A stretch of 63,562 bases of DNA from Limnohabitans sp. Rim8 (GTDB lineage Bacteria; Pseudomonadota; Gammaproteobacteria; Burkholderiales; Burkholderiaceae_C): assembly GCF_945901735.1 (NCBI RefSeq), contig NZ_CAMDLM010000024.1, forward strand, positions 1 to 63,562, in the 5' to 3' direction. How positions within the stretch are numbered: the first letter of the stretch is position 1; the number at the start of each line of letters is the position of its first letter. Below the pieces are notes generated by a model, which saw only the letters and a program-made list of their open reading frames with translations, made no database searches and was not told where the DNA came from. Position numbers and translations under genes: made by a program. This document shows positions 8,680-15,987 of the stretch, piece after piece.

Positions 8680-10847
8680 AACGTTTTTCTTTTTTGATCG
8701 CCTTTGGCCTGGGCGCATTGGCCCTGATTTGGGTCGCGGCAGCCGTGGCCAACAGCCACTTTTTGGTGCTGGTCATGACCCTTTTGATTGGTGCCGTTTA
8801 TGGTTTTGGCGCTTGGGAACTGCGCCAATACCGCGCCACCACGAACGCGCTGAACCAAGGTCTGAACCAAGTCCCCACCGATCTGGCGCAGCTGAATGAC
8901 TGGCTCGACACCCTGCCTGCGGCCTTGCAAAACCCGGTGCGCCAACGGGTGCAAGACGAGCGCGTGGCCCTGCCCGGCCCGGTGTTCACGCCTTATTTGG
9001 TGGGCTTGTTGGTGATGCTGGGCATGCTCGGCACTTTTTTGGGCATGGTGGTCACGCTCAACGGTGCGGTGTTCGCGCTCGAAGGCTCCAACTCCATTGC
9101 AGGCGTGCGGGCCGCGTTTTCCGAACCCATCAAAGGCTTGGGCCTGGCCTTTGGCACCTCGGTCGCGGGCGTGGCCACCTCGGCCATGCTGGGCCTGATG
9201 AGCAGCCTGGCCCGGCGTGAACGCGCCCTGTCGTCGCAGCAACTCGACACCCTGGCCCACACCCAGCTGCAGCGTTTTTCGCTCGCACACCAGCGCCAGC
9301 AAAGTTACCTGGCGCTGGAGCAGCAAGCACAGGCCCTGCCGCAAGTGCTGCAGCAGCTGCAGGCCCTGATGACCCAGATGGCCAGCAGCACCGAGCAGAC
9401 CCACACGCAACTGCTGGCCAGCCAGCACAGCTTTCAGCACATGGTGCAGCAAGAGGTGCACAGCGCCTACACGGGCCTGGCGCAGTCGGTGGACCAGTCG
9501 CTGCGCACCAGCCTGAGCCACAGCCTGCAACTGGCCAGCGATGGCATTCGCCCCGTGGTGCAAGCCACCATGGCGCAGCTGGCCGAACAGGCCCAAAGCC
9601 TGAACGACCGCTTGCTGCACAACACCCAACAGCAACTGGGCGAGGTGCACACGCAGCTGACGGCCACCGCCGCCGCGCTGGCCCACACCAGCGCCCAGAC
9701 GCTCAGCCTGCACGAACAAAGCAGCAGCCGCATGAGCGAGCGCGTGGGCCAGACACTGGAGGCCTTCGGCCACAACTTCGAGCGCAGCGCCCAGGCCTTG
9801 GTCGCGCAAGTGGGCAGCGCCCAAACCCAGCAGCACGCCCAGCAAAGCAGCGCCGACCAGCAGCGCCTGGACAGTTGGCAAGCCGCGCTGCACCGCATGG
9901 CCGATGCGCTGCACCAGCAGTGGCAAGCCTCGGGCACACACACCCTGACCCAGCAACAAGCCATTTGCGACGCCCTGGCACGCACCGCGCAAGACATCAG
10001 CACCCACAGCCAAACCCAGGCCACCCAAACCCTGGCCGAGATCACCCGCTTGCTGGCCAGCAGCGAAGCGCTGGTGCAAACGCGCATCGCCGCCGAGGCG
10101 CAGTGGACCGCCCATCACAGCCAGCGCGCCGAAGAACTCTCGGCCCTGTTGCGCCAGGAACTGTCGGCCCTGCGCCAAGCCGAAGACGCGCGCGGCCAGG
10201 CCGCCGTGGCCCGCTTGGCCGAACTGCAAAGCACCGTCACAGCCCACCTGAGCACCCTGGGCACCGCCTTGGAAGCGCCCATCACCCGGCTGATCGAAAC
10301 CGCCTCGCAAGCGCCCAAAGCCGCGGCCGAAGTCATTGGCCAGTTGCGCCAGGAAATCTCAGTCAGCGTGGCACGCGACAACGCCCTGCTCGAAGAGCGC
10401 ACCCGCATTCTGTGCACGCTCAGCGGCTTGCTGGACGCGATCAACCACGCGTCAACAGAGCAGCGCGGCGTGATCGACGCCCTGCTGGTGAGCAGCCAGG
10501 CCTCGCTGGCGCAGACCAGCGAGCAGTTCCAGCAACACGTCGCACTGGAAACCGGCAAGCTGGGCGACATCGCCGCGCAAGTCACGGCCAGCGCGGTGGA
10601 CGTGGCCAGCTTGGGCGAGAGCCTGGGCTTTGCCGTGCGCGCCTTCAGCCAAACCAACGAGCAACTCATGGCCCAACTGCAGCGCATCGAACAGGCGCTG
10701 GGCCAATCGATGACGCGCAGCGACGAGCAACTGGCCTATTACGTGGCGCAGGCCCGCGAGATCATTGACCTGAGCATCGGCAGCCAAAAGGACGTACTCG
10801 ATGCCCTGCAACGCCGCACCGACCTGTCCCCCGAAGGAGCGGTCTGA
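8676..10847 (+). CDS. DUF802 protein: MotA/ZorA-like membrane base with long helical tail
   Basis: A 723-residue protein. Four likely membrane helices lie near residues 6-26, 29-47, 105-130 and 152-177. The last two carry the pattern of MotA/TolQ/ExbB/ZorA stator proteins: LGMLGTFLGMVVTLNG, then FSEPIKGLGLAFGTSVAGVA with polar T161/S162 inside the helix. From residue 180 to the end come about 545 residues of Gln/Ala/Leu/Ser-rich, mostly heptad-like sequence, reminiscent of the long cytoplasmic tail of ZorA. The next gene starts on the final base of the stop and encodes a MotB/ZorB-like partner. The expected complex is an ion-driven inner-membrane motor with a cytoplasmic rod. The domain name DUF802 is from recognition; the motor role is inference. 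Confidence 0.83.
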   Translation: MKRFSFLIAFGLGALALIWVAAAVANSHFLVLVMTLLIGAVYGFGAWELRQYRATTNALNQGLNQVPTDLAQLNDWLDTLPAALQNPVRQRVQDERVALPGPVFTPYLVGLLVMLGMLGTFLGMVVTLNGAVFALEGSNSIAGVRAAFSEPIKGLGLAFGTSVAGVATSAMLGLMSSLARRERALSSQQLDTLAHTQLQRFSLAHQRQQSYLALEQQAQALPQVLQQLQALMTQMASSTEQTHTQLLASQHSFQHMVQQEVHSAYTGLAQSVDQSLRTSLSHSLQLASDGIRPVVQATMAQLAEQAQSLNDRLLHNTQQQLGEVHTQLTATAAALAHTSAQTLSLHEQSSSRMSERVGQTLEAFGHNFERSAQALVAQVGSAQTQQHAQQSSADQQRLDSWQAALHRMADALHQQWQASGTHTLTQQQAICDALARTAQDISTHSQTQATQTLAEITRLLASSEALVQTRIAAEAQWTAHHSQRAEELSALLRQELSALRQAEDARGQAAVARLAELQSTVTAHLSTLGTALEAPITRLIETASQAPKAAAEVIGQLRQEISVSVARDNALLEERTRILCTLSGLLDAINHASTEQRGVIDALLVSSQASLAQTSEQFQQHVALETGKLGDIAAQVTASAVDVASLGESLGFAVRAFSQTNEQLMAQLQRIEQALGQSMTRSDEQLAYYVAQAREIIDLSIGSQKDVLDALQRRTDLSPEGAV

Positions 10848-11521
10848 TGCTGGAACACGACGCCGACGTCGAAGCCACATCGGCCACCTGGATCTCGTTT
10901 GCCGACCTTATGACCGGCCTGCTGGGCGCGTTTGTGCTGCTGTTGGTGGGTGTGATGGCGGCGCAACTGGACATGGCCTCGCAGCTGGAGGTGGAGGTGC
11001 AAAAGCGCCAGATCGAAGAACAAAAACGCCTCTCGCTCGAAAACGCCTTGGCCATTCCTTTGGCCAGTGGCCGCATCACCCTGAACAACGGCCGCATCGG
11101 CATCAGCGGCAAATTGTTGTTCAAACTCAACTCCGACCAGCTCGAGCCCGAAGGCCGCCGGCTGCTCAAAAGCCTGGTACTGCCGCTGCGCAGCTACCTG
11201 CAAACGCGTGACGAAATGCTCATGGTCAGCGGCTTCACCGACGACAAGGCGGTCACCAGCCGCAACCGCGAATTTGCGGACAACTGGGAACTCTCGGCCC
11301 AGCGGGCCCTCACCGTGACGCGCACCCTGATCGAAGAAGGCATGCCCGCGTCCCTGCTGTTCGCCGCCGCCTTTGGCCAGGAACAAGCCTTGGTGCCCAA
11401 CACCAGCGAACAAGCCCGCGCACAAAACCGCCGCGTGGAAATGGCCCCGGTGCCCAAGGCCAGCAACGCGGCCACGGCTGCGCCACAGACATCCGGTATG
11501 GCCCCGCAAACTGCGCCATGA
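10847..11521 (+). CDS. OmpA-domain MotB/ZorB-like stator partner
   Basis: A 224-residue inner-membrane protein with a short cytoplasmic N-terminus, one membrane helix at about 16-38 and a periplasmic OmpA/MotB domain from about 90 to 200. The helix begins WISFADLMTGLLGAFVLLLV. Asp20 in FADLM sits where the proton-carrying aspartate of MotB (Asp32 in E. coli) and ZorB lies. The C-terminal NRRVEM is the peptidoglycan-binding OmpA signature. The start shares one base with the preceding stop and the stop overlaps the next start by four bases. With the DUF802 protein it should form a MotAB/ZorAB-type stator unit anchored to the cell wall. Confidence 0.88.
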   Translation: MLEHDADVEATSATWISFADLMTGLLGAFVLLLVGVMAAQLDMASQLEVEVQKRQIEEQKRLSLENALAIPLASGRITLNNGRIGISGKLLFKLNSDQLEPEGRRLLKSLVLPLRSYLQTRDEMLMVSGFTDDKAVTSRNREFADNWELSAQRALTVTRTLIEEGMPASLLFAAAFGQEQALVPNTSEQARAQNRRVEMAPVPKASNAATAAPQTSGMAPQTAP

Positions 11522-12147
11522 CCCAAGCCACGCCCTGCCCGCCCGAGGCGCTGCCCACACCCGCAGATGCGCTGAACCTGTCGCAGGCCGAAGGGGCCGC
11601 TTTGGCCACAGAGGCTGCCCAAAGGGACCCCGTGGGCTGGCACCACATCCAAGTGCTGGCCGAACGCACCCGCACCCAAACAGGCCCGGCGCAAGCACTG
11701 CTGCAGGCCAAGCTGCAGTCGGCCCTTGCGCAGTTGCAGGCGCGGCTGGCAGCGCAAAAAAAGCAGCACGCCCCGTCCGCCCACCTGACGCCATCGCCCC
11801 TGTCGGTATTGCTGCGGGACATGGCAGCGCCCTCGGCCGAAAGGCCCTTGAGCCCGAGCGGCCATGGACGCATGGACAACCCGCGCGTGGCGCAGTTCCG
11901 CCAGCAGTTGGGCAAGATCAGCGTGCAAAAACAAGTCTCCCAAGCCATCGCACAAGCCCCGCAAAACGCCGGGCCTATCAACTCGCACATGCTGGTGCTG
12001 CGCTCGCTGGGTCTGATGCGCGACCTCTCGCCCGACTACCTCCACCGCTTCATGGGCTATGTGGACACGCTCTTGTTTTTGGACTCACCAGCGACAGTCA
12101 AAGCATCACCCAAAAAGGCCGTGCCCGCGAGCAAGTCAGAACGCTGA
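11518..12147 (+). CDS. DUF2894 family protein, last gene of the motor-like operon
   Basis: A 209-residue protein recognised as DUF2894; its function is unknown. No signal peptide or membrane helix is visible. The first third has a helical stretch, LLQAKLQSALAQLQARLAAQ, near residues 60-80. The C-terminal half holds the more conserved-looking FRQQLGKISVQKQVSQAI and INSHMLVLRSLGLMRDLSPDY, ending in a short basic tail. It overlaps the OmpA gene by four bases. The pairing suggests a cytoplasmic partner of the motor-like complex, but nothing in the sequence shows an enzymatic activity. Confidence 0.8.
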   Translation: MTQATPCPPEALPTPADALNLSQAEGAALATEAAQRDPVGWHHIQVLAERTRTQTGPAQALLQAKLQSALAQLQARLAAQKKQHAPSAHLTPSPLSVLLRDMAAPSAERPLSPSGHGRMDNPRVAQFRQQLGKISVQKQVSQAIAQAPQNAGPINSHMLVLRSLGLMRDLSPDYLHRFMGYVDTLLFLDSPATVKASPKKAVPASKSER

Positions 12148-12260
12148 GGGCGGCCTGAACCGATCAGGCCAAAACAGCAGACGCCGGAAAGCCGCTGCGC
12201 CCCGGAAACTCGGGGGCCAGGGTCCACGCATTGGGCATCTTGACCCACAGGCGCAGCGCT

Positions 12261-12424
12261 ATGTCGGACCTGAAGGCACTACGAAGACCGATCCCATCGC
12301 AGGGGCGCGACATACCTCTCGTAGGTCGGGCCTTTACGGTCCGACATTTCATCTTTTTGCGAAGCGACATTTTCAAGCGGCGTTGGCGCATCGAAGATGT
12401 CGGACCTGAAGGCACCGACCTACC
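12261..12424. repeat. Three-copy REP-like repeat with inverted copies
   Basis: The 297-base gap between the DUF2894 gene and btuD holds three copies of a repeat starting ATGTCGGACC. Copy A is at about 12261-12286 on the plus strand, copy B at about 12318-12347 on the minus strand, and copy C at about 12396-12424 on the plus strand. A and B form an imperfect inverted repeat able to fold into a long hairpin, and B and C form another. The arrangement is that of REP/BIME-type extragenic palindromes between converging genes. No coding potential is evident here. Confidence 0.75.
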
Positions 12425-12444
12425 CATACCGCTACTCACATGCG

Positions 12445-13209
12445 TTAAACCCGCGGCAAAACCACCCACTGCCCGTCGAGCGCGTGGATGCGGATGCGCT
12501 GACCAAAAACATCCTCAATAACCGCGTGCGTGGCCGCGTCGCGCCCTGCGCCGTGGTGTACCACCCGGCCTTCGCACATGACGACGATGTCGTCGGCATG
12601 CAGCGCCATGCCAATCTCATGCAGCACGCTGACCACCGTGGTGCCCTGCGCCAAGAGGCAGTGCACCTGCTCGAGCCAGTCCACTTGGTGCGGCGGGTCC
12701 AGGTTGGCCAGGGGCTCGTCCATCAGCAGGGTGGGTGCGTTGCCCGCCATGACGCGGGCCAGCAGCACGCGTTGGCGCTCGCCTCCCGACAACTCGCCCA
12801 AGCTGCGCTCACGCCATTCCCAGGCCTGTGTGGCCTTGAGCGCAGCCTCCACCATCTGCGCGTCTTGCGCCGATGGCGCAGCCAACCAGCTTTGGTGTGG
12901 CATGCGGCCCAGCATGGCCACGTCCCAGACACGCAAGTCCAGCGTGCTGGCTTCGCCCTGCCCCAACCACGACAGCTGCAGCGCCTTTTGCTGGCGTGTG
13001 AGCGAAGCCAGCGGCTGGCCCTGCCACAGCACTTGCCCGCTGTGCGGCAGCAAGCCCGCCAGCGCTTTGAGCAAGCTGGTTTTGCCAGCGCCGTTGGGGC
13101 CCACCACACAGGTCCAGCGGCCCGCCGCGATCTGAAGGTCAATGCCCTGCAGGACCCTGCGGCCACCCAAGTCGGCGCTCAATTGCCGAGTTTGCAGTGC
13201 GGCGCTCAT
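12445..13209 (-). CDS. btuD: Cobalamin ABC transporter ATP-binding protein
   Basis: A 254-residue ABC ATPase of the FecE/BtuD/HmuV type. The Walker A loop is GPNGAGKT at residues 37-44, the signature is LSGGERQRVLLARV and Walker B is TLLMDEPLANLD, followed by the switch His in VVSVLHE. An upstream in-frame extension exists to 13383, but the ATG at 13209 is chosen because it overlaps the btuC stop as ATGA and the ABC fold begins there. It should power uptake through BtuC. It is the last gene of the riboswitch-led B12 operon. Confidence 0.92.
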   Translation of the reverse strand: MSAALQTRQLSADLGGRRVLQGIDLQIAAGRWTCVVGPNGAGKTSLLKALAGLLPHSGQVLWQGQPLASLTRQQKALQLSWLGQGEASTLDLRVWDVAMLGRMPHQSWLAAPSAQDAQMVEAALKATQAWEWRERSLGELSGGERQRVLLARVMAGNAPTLLMDEPLANLDPPHQVDWLEQVHCLLAQGTTVVSVLHEIGMALHADDIVVMCEGRVVHHGAGRDAATHAVIEDVFGQRIRIHALDGQWVVLPRV

Positions 13210-14210
13210 GAGCGCACTCCGGTGTCGGCATCGCGGTACACGCGCCACAGCAAATAGCCGCCGCCCAGCACCGCCGTGAGCACGCCCACGGGCAGCTCTT
13301 GCGGCGCCAACAGCACGCGGGCCACCACATCGGCGAGCACCAGCAAGGCCCCGCCCATCAGGGCCGACAACAGCAAGCGCCAAGCGTGGGTGCAGCGCAC
13401 CAGAGAGCGCACCAAATGCGGCGCGGCCAAGCCGACAAACGCCACCAGACCGATGTGCGCCACCGCCGCCCCCGTGGCCAGCGAAATCACGCCCACCAGC
13501 GCCATGCGTGCCTGCGGCAACGGCACACCCAGGCTTTGCGCGGTGGCTTCACCCAAACTGAGCGCATCCAGCACGCGGGCAAAGACCCAGGCCAAGGCCA
13601 AGCACAGGGCCAGCACCACCACCATGGTGGCGCAGGCACTCCAGCTGACAAATGCGGTCGAGCCCAGCATGAAGCCCTGCATGGCCTGCAACACCTGCGG
13701 CTGCAGCAGCGAGATCAACGACGTGACCGCCCCCAGCACCACACCCACCACCACCCCCGCCAACAACAGGCGCAGCGTTTGCTGCACGCCACGCGCCAAC
13801 AGCAGGGTGAGCACCACCGCCAGCACCGCGCCCACAAAAGCCGCCCCGGTCAGGCTCAAGCCCAGCCAAGCGTTCATGGCCCAGGCGCTGCCCCCCCACA
13901 AGCTCAAATACACCCCCACGCCCAGCGATGCGCCCGAGGCACTGCCCAGCAAATACGGATCGGCCAGCGGGTTGCGAAACAGGCCTTGCGCCACCGCCCC
14001 GGCCAGGCCCAGCAAAGCCCCACCCAGCCAGGCGCCCAAGCTGCGCGGCAAACGGATGTCCCACACGATTTGGCGCGACACCGCATCGGCCCCTGCCGAC
14101 CACCAAGCCTGCCAGCCCTGGCTGCCAGCGGCCGTGCCCAGCACCACCACGGCCAGGCCCAAGGCCAACAGCAGCAGCGCCCAGCGCGGTGCGTGGCTGT
14201 TGGCGTTCAC
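13206..14210 (-). CDS. btuC: Cobalamin ABC transporter permease (FecCD/BtuC family)
   Basis: A 334-residue FecCD-type permease with about ten hydrophobic helices. Recognisable segments are RLPRSLGAWLGGALLGLAGA, NPLADPYLLGSASGASLG and the C-terminal GLAAPHLVRSLVR, the coupling region that meets the ATPase. The length matches BtuC/HmuU proteins. It overlaps btuF by four bases upstream and btuD by four bases downstream. The family also carries haem and siderophores; the cobalamin riboswitch and BtuB gene in the same operon make B12 the likely substrate. Confidence 0.92.
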   Translation of the reverse strand: MNANSHAPRWALLLLALGLAVVVLGTAAGSQGWQAWWSAGADAVSRQIVWDIRLPRSLGAWLGGALLGLAGAVAQGLFRNPLADPYLLGSASGASLGVGVYLSLWGGSAWAMNAWLGLSLTGAAFVGAVLAVVLTLLLARGVQQTLRLLLAGVVVGVVLGAVTSLISLLQPQVLQAMQGFMLGSTAFVSWSACATMVVVLALCLALAWVFARVLDALSLGEATAQSLGVPLPQARMALVGVISLATGAAVAHIGLVAFVGLAAPHLVRSLVRCTHAWRLLLSALMGGALLVLADVVARVLLAPQELPVGVLTAVLGGGYLLWRVYRDADTGVRS

Positions 14211-15106
14211 CGCTGCGCTCCAGTCTCAGCTTGGGCCGCTGCGCGGTTCAGACAGTCGGCCATCAGCTGCGCGCCCTCGGCCATGCGCGGGCCAGCGCGC
14301 ACCAGCATGTCTGAATCGCCCTGCTTGAACACGCACAGGCGCTGGCCTTGCATGGCCCGCAAGCGGCTCCAACCCGGGCGCTGCAGCATGCTGGCGCGGC
14401 TGCTGTCGCCCGCCATGATCACGTCAGGCCGGGCCTGCACCACCCACTCCGGGTTGACCTGCGGAAACGGCCCCATGGACGCGGGCAGGATGTTGGCCAC
14501 GCCCATGCGCGTGAGCGTCTCGCCCATGAAGGACGATTCACTCGCGCCATAGGGCGCGGGGCTCACCTCGAAGTAAACCCGCTGCTGCCGCGCAGCCGGG
14601 CTGAGCGACTGCACCGCCGCCTGCACGCCCGCCTGAATGCCATGCCACACCCGATCACTGTCGGCCACATGCACATGCAGCGCCTGCGCCACGGTGCTCC
14701 ACACGCGCTGCGCGTCGGCGTGGTTGCGCGGCTCCAGCCGCAGCACATTCAGGCCCAGCGCCTGCAAGCGGTCGGCACCTCGGGTCGAACCGGCCGCCAA
14801 CACCAAGTCAGGCTTGAGCGCGACGATGCTTTCGATGTTCGGGTCCAGCCCGCCGCCCACGCGCGGCACCGACTTGACCGACTCGGGCCAGTTGGAATAG
14901 CGGTCCAGACCCACCAATTTGTCGCACTGCTTTAAGGCGCACACAGTTTCGGTGAGGGACGGCAGCAAGCTCACAATGCGCTGCGGCGCTTGGACGATCT
15001 GCACTTTTTGCTGGCGATCGTCGAGCACGGTGACGGCGTGTGCGGGCTGCAATAATCCGATTGAGAAGAAACAGGCCAACACCCCAACAAACCAGTCGGT
15101 CGTCAT
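14207..15106 (-). CDS. btuF: Periplasmic cobalamin-binding protein
   Basis: A 299-residue substrate-binding protein of the helical-backbone BtuF family. From the ATG at 15106 it begins MTTDWFVGVLACFFSIGLL with a signal peptide cut after PAHA. Typical motifs follow: RIVSLLPSLTETVCAL, LVGLDRYSNWP and IVALKPDLVLA. The open frame runs upstream to 15478, but that part reads antisense-like through the neighbouring gene, so it is excluded. The chosen ATG lies inside a REP-like element (see 15101-15130) and has no well-spaced Shine-Dalgarno, so the exact start is uncertain. It overlaps btuC by four bases. Confidence 0.88.
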   Translation of the reverse strand: MTTDWFVGVLACFFSIGLLQPAHAVTVLDDRQQKVQIVQAPQRIVSLLPSLTETVCALKQCDKLVGLDRYSNWPESVKSVPRVGGGLDPNIESIVALKPDLVLAAGSTRGADRLQALGLNVLRLEPRNHADAQRVWSTVAQALHVHVADSDRVWHGIQAGVQAAVQSLSPAARQQRVYFEVSPAPYGASESSFMGETLTRMGVANILPASMGPFPQVNPEWVVQARPDVIMAGDSSRASMLQRPGWSRLRAMQGQRLCVFKQGDSDMLVRAGPRMAEGAQLMADCLNRAAAQAETGAQR

Positions 15107-15130
15107 TCCTGCGCAGGCAGAAATCCAGGT
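15101..15130. repeat. REP-like palindromic element at the btuF start
   Basis: The sequence GTCATTCCTGCGCAGGCAG followed by AAATCCAG is a variant of the widespread proteobacterial extragenic palindrome with a GTCATTCC...GGAATCCA core. Its centre CTGCGCAG is self-complementary. It sits in the 64-base gap between the signal-less BtuF-like gene and btuF, and the btuF start codon falls within it. The assignment is by similarity to a remembered repeat type; other copies would have to be found elsewhere in the genome. Confidence 0.6.
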
Positions 15131-15170
15131 GCTTGTCTTCCAAACGAAGCGCCGACCTGAAGTCAAACGC

Positions 15171-15974
15171 TCAACCATGCAGCGCTTCCCACTGGCTGAA
15201 GATGCGGTGCATCTGCGCCACGCCATCGGTGAGCGCCGCAGGCCCAGGCTGCAAAATGTCGGCCGATTTGATTTCAAAAATCTGCCCGGTGCGCACGGCA
15301 GGCACGTCTTGCCAACCGGGCCGCGCCGCAACTTTTTCGGGGCGAAACTTCTTGCCGCACAAAGAGCCGATGACGATGTCGGGCGCGCGCTCCACGATGG
15401 TTTGGCCGCTGGCGATGATCCGGTCGCGCCCCATGGATTGCAGCGCCAACTCAGGAAAAATATCGTCCCCGCCCGCAATGCCCATCAACTCAGACACCCA
15501 GCGAATGGTGCTCATGTGGGGTTCGTCCCATTCCTCAAAATACACCCGGGGCCGACGCTTGAAACCCGCCGCCTTTTGAGCGATGGCGTCCAGTTCAGCG
15601 CGCATGCGCGACAACTGGGCCAAGCCCTGCTCGGCCTGCCCCACCATCGCGGCCACTTGGTAGAGCACCGAAAAAATCTCATCGACACTGCGCTGGTTGA
15701 ACACCGTGACCTGCACACCGGCCTTGATCAGCAAAGACGCGATATCGGCTTGCAGGTCTGAAAACCCAAAAACACAATCAGGCTTGAGCGCCAGGATTTT
15801 GTCGATCTTGGCGGTCAAAAATGCACTGACCTTGGGCTTTTCTTCGCGGGCCCGGCGCGGGCGCACCGTATAGCCCGAGATGCCTACAATGCGCGCCTCC
15901 TGCCCCAGCAGGTACAGCCATTCGGTCGTTTCCTCGGTCAGGCAAACGATGCGTTGGGGCAAGAGGTGTTGCAT
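15171..15974 (-). CDS. Second BtuF-like cobalamin-binding protein without signal peptide
   Basis: A 267-residue BtuF/FecB-type binding protein. It shows the family pattern RIVCLTEETTEWLYLLG, IVGISGYTVRP, KIDKILALKPDCVFGFS and the late GSLCGKKFRPEKV. The N-terminus, MQHLLPQRIVCL, enters the domain directly, so there is no secretion signal and no lipobox. It would stay in the cytosol unless the start is misread. It follows btuB by 13 bases and precedes btuF, and so lies inside the B12 operon. Signal-less COG0614 proteins are common in proteobacteria and generally annotated as cobalamin-binding; their role is unsettled. Confidence 0.85.
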   Translation of the reverse strand: MQHLLPQRIVCLTEETTEWLYLLGQEARIVGISGYTVRPRRAREEKPKVSAFLTAKIDKILALKPDCVFGFSDLQADIASLLIKAGVQVTVFNQRSVDEIFSVLYQVAAMVGQAEQGLAQLSRMRAELDAIAQKAAGFKRRPRVYFEEWDEPHMSTIRWVSELMGIAGGDDIFPELALQSMGRDRIIASGQTIVERAPDIVIGSLCGKKFRPEKVAARPGWQDVPAVRTGQIFEIKSADILQPGPAALTDGVAQMHRIFSQWEALHG

Positions 15975-15987
15975 GGGCCGGGTACGT

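Noticed and set aside
8586..10310. 574-residue open frame opposite the DUF802 gene
   Set aside because: The plus-strand gene has membrane motifs and couples with its neighbours; the antisense product is Gly/Gln/Arg-rich with no domain.
7819..12147. A complete Zorya defence system
   Set aside because: Only ZorA/ZorB-like parts are present. No ZorC (EH-signature), ZorD (helicase) or ZorE (nuclease) gene is nearby, and the neighbours are housekeeping genes.
12261..12424. Possible CRISPR array
   Set aside because: The three copies alternate in orientation and are unevenly spaced, and no cas genes occur; this fits a REP-type cluster.
15107..15478. N-terminal extension of btuF by 124 codons
   Set aside because: It runs through the coding region of the preceding gene in another frame and would hide the signal peptide that begins at 15106.
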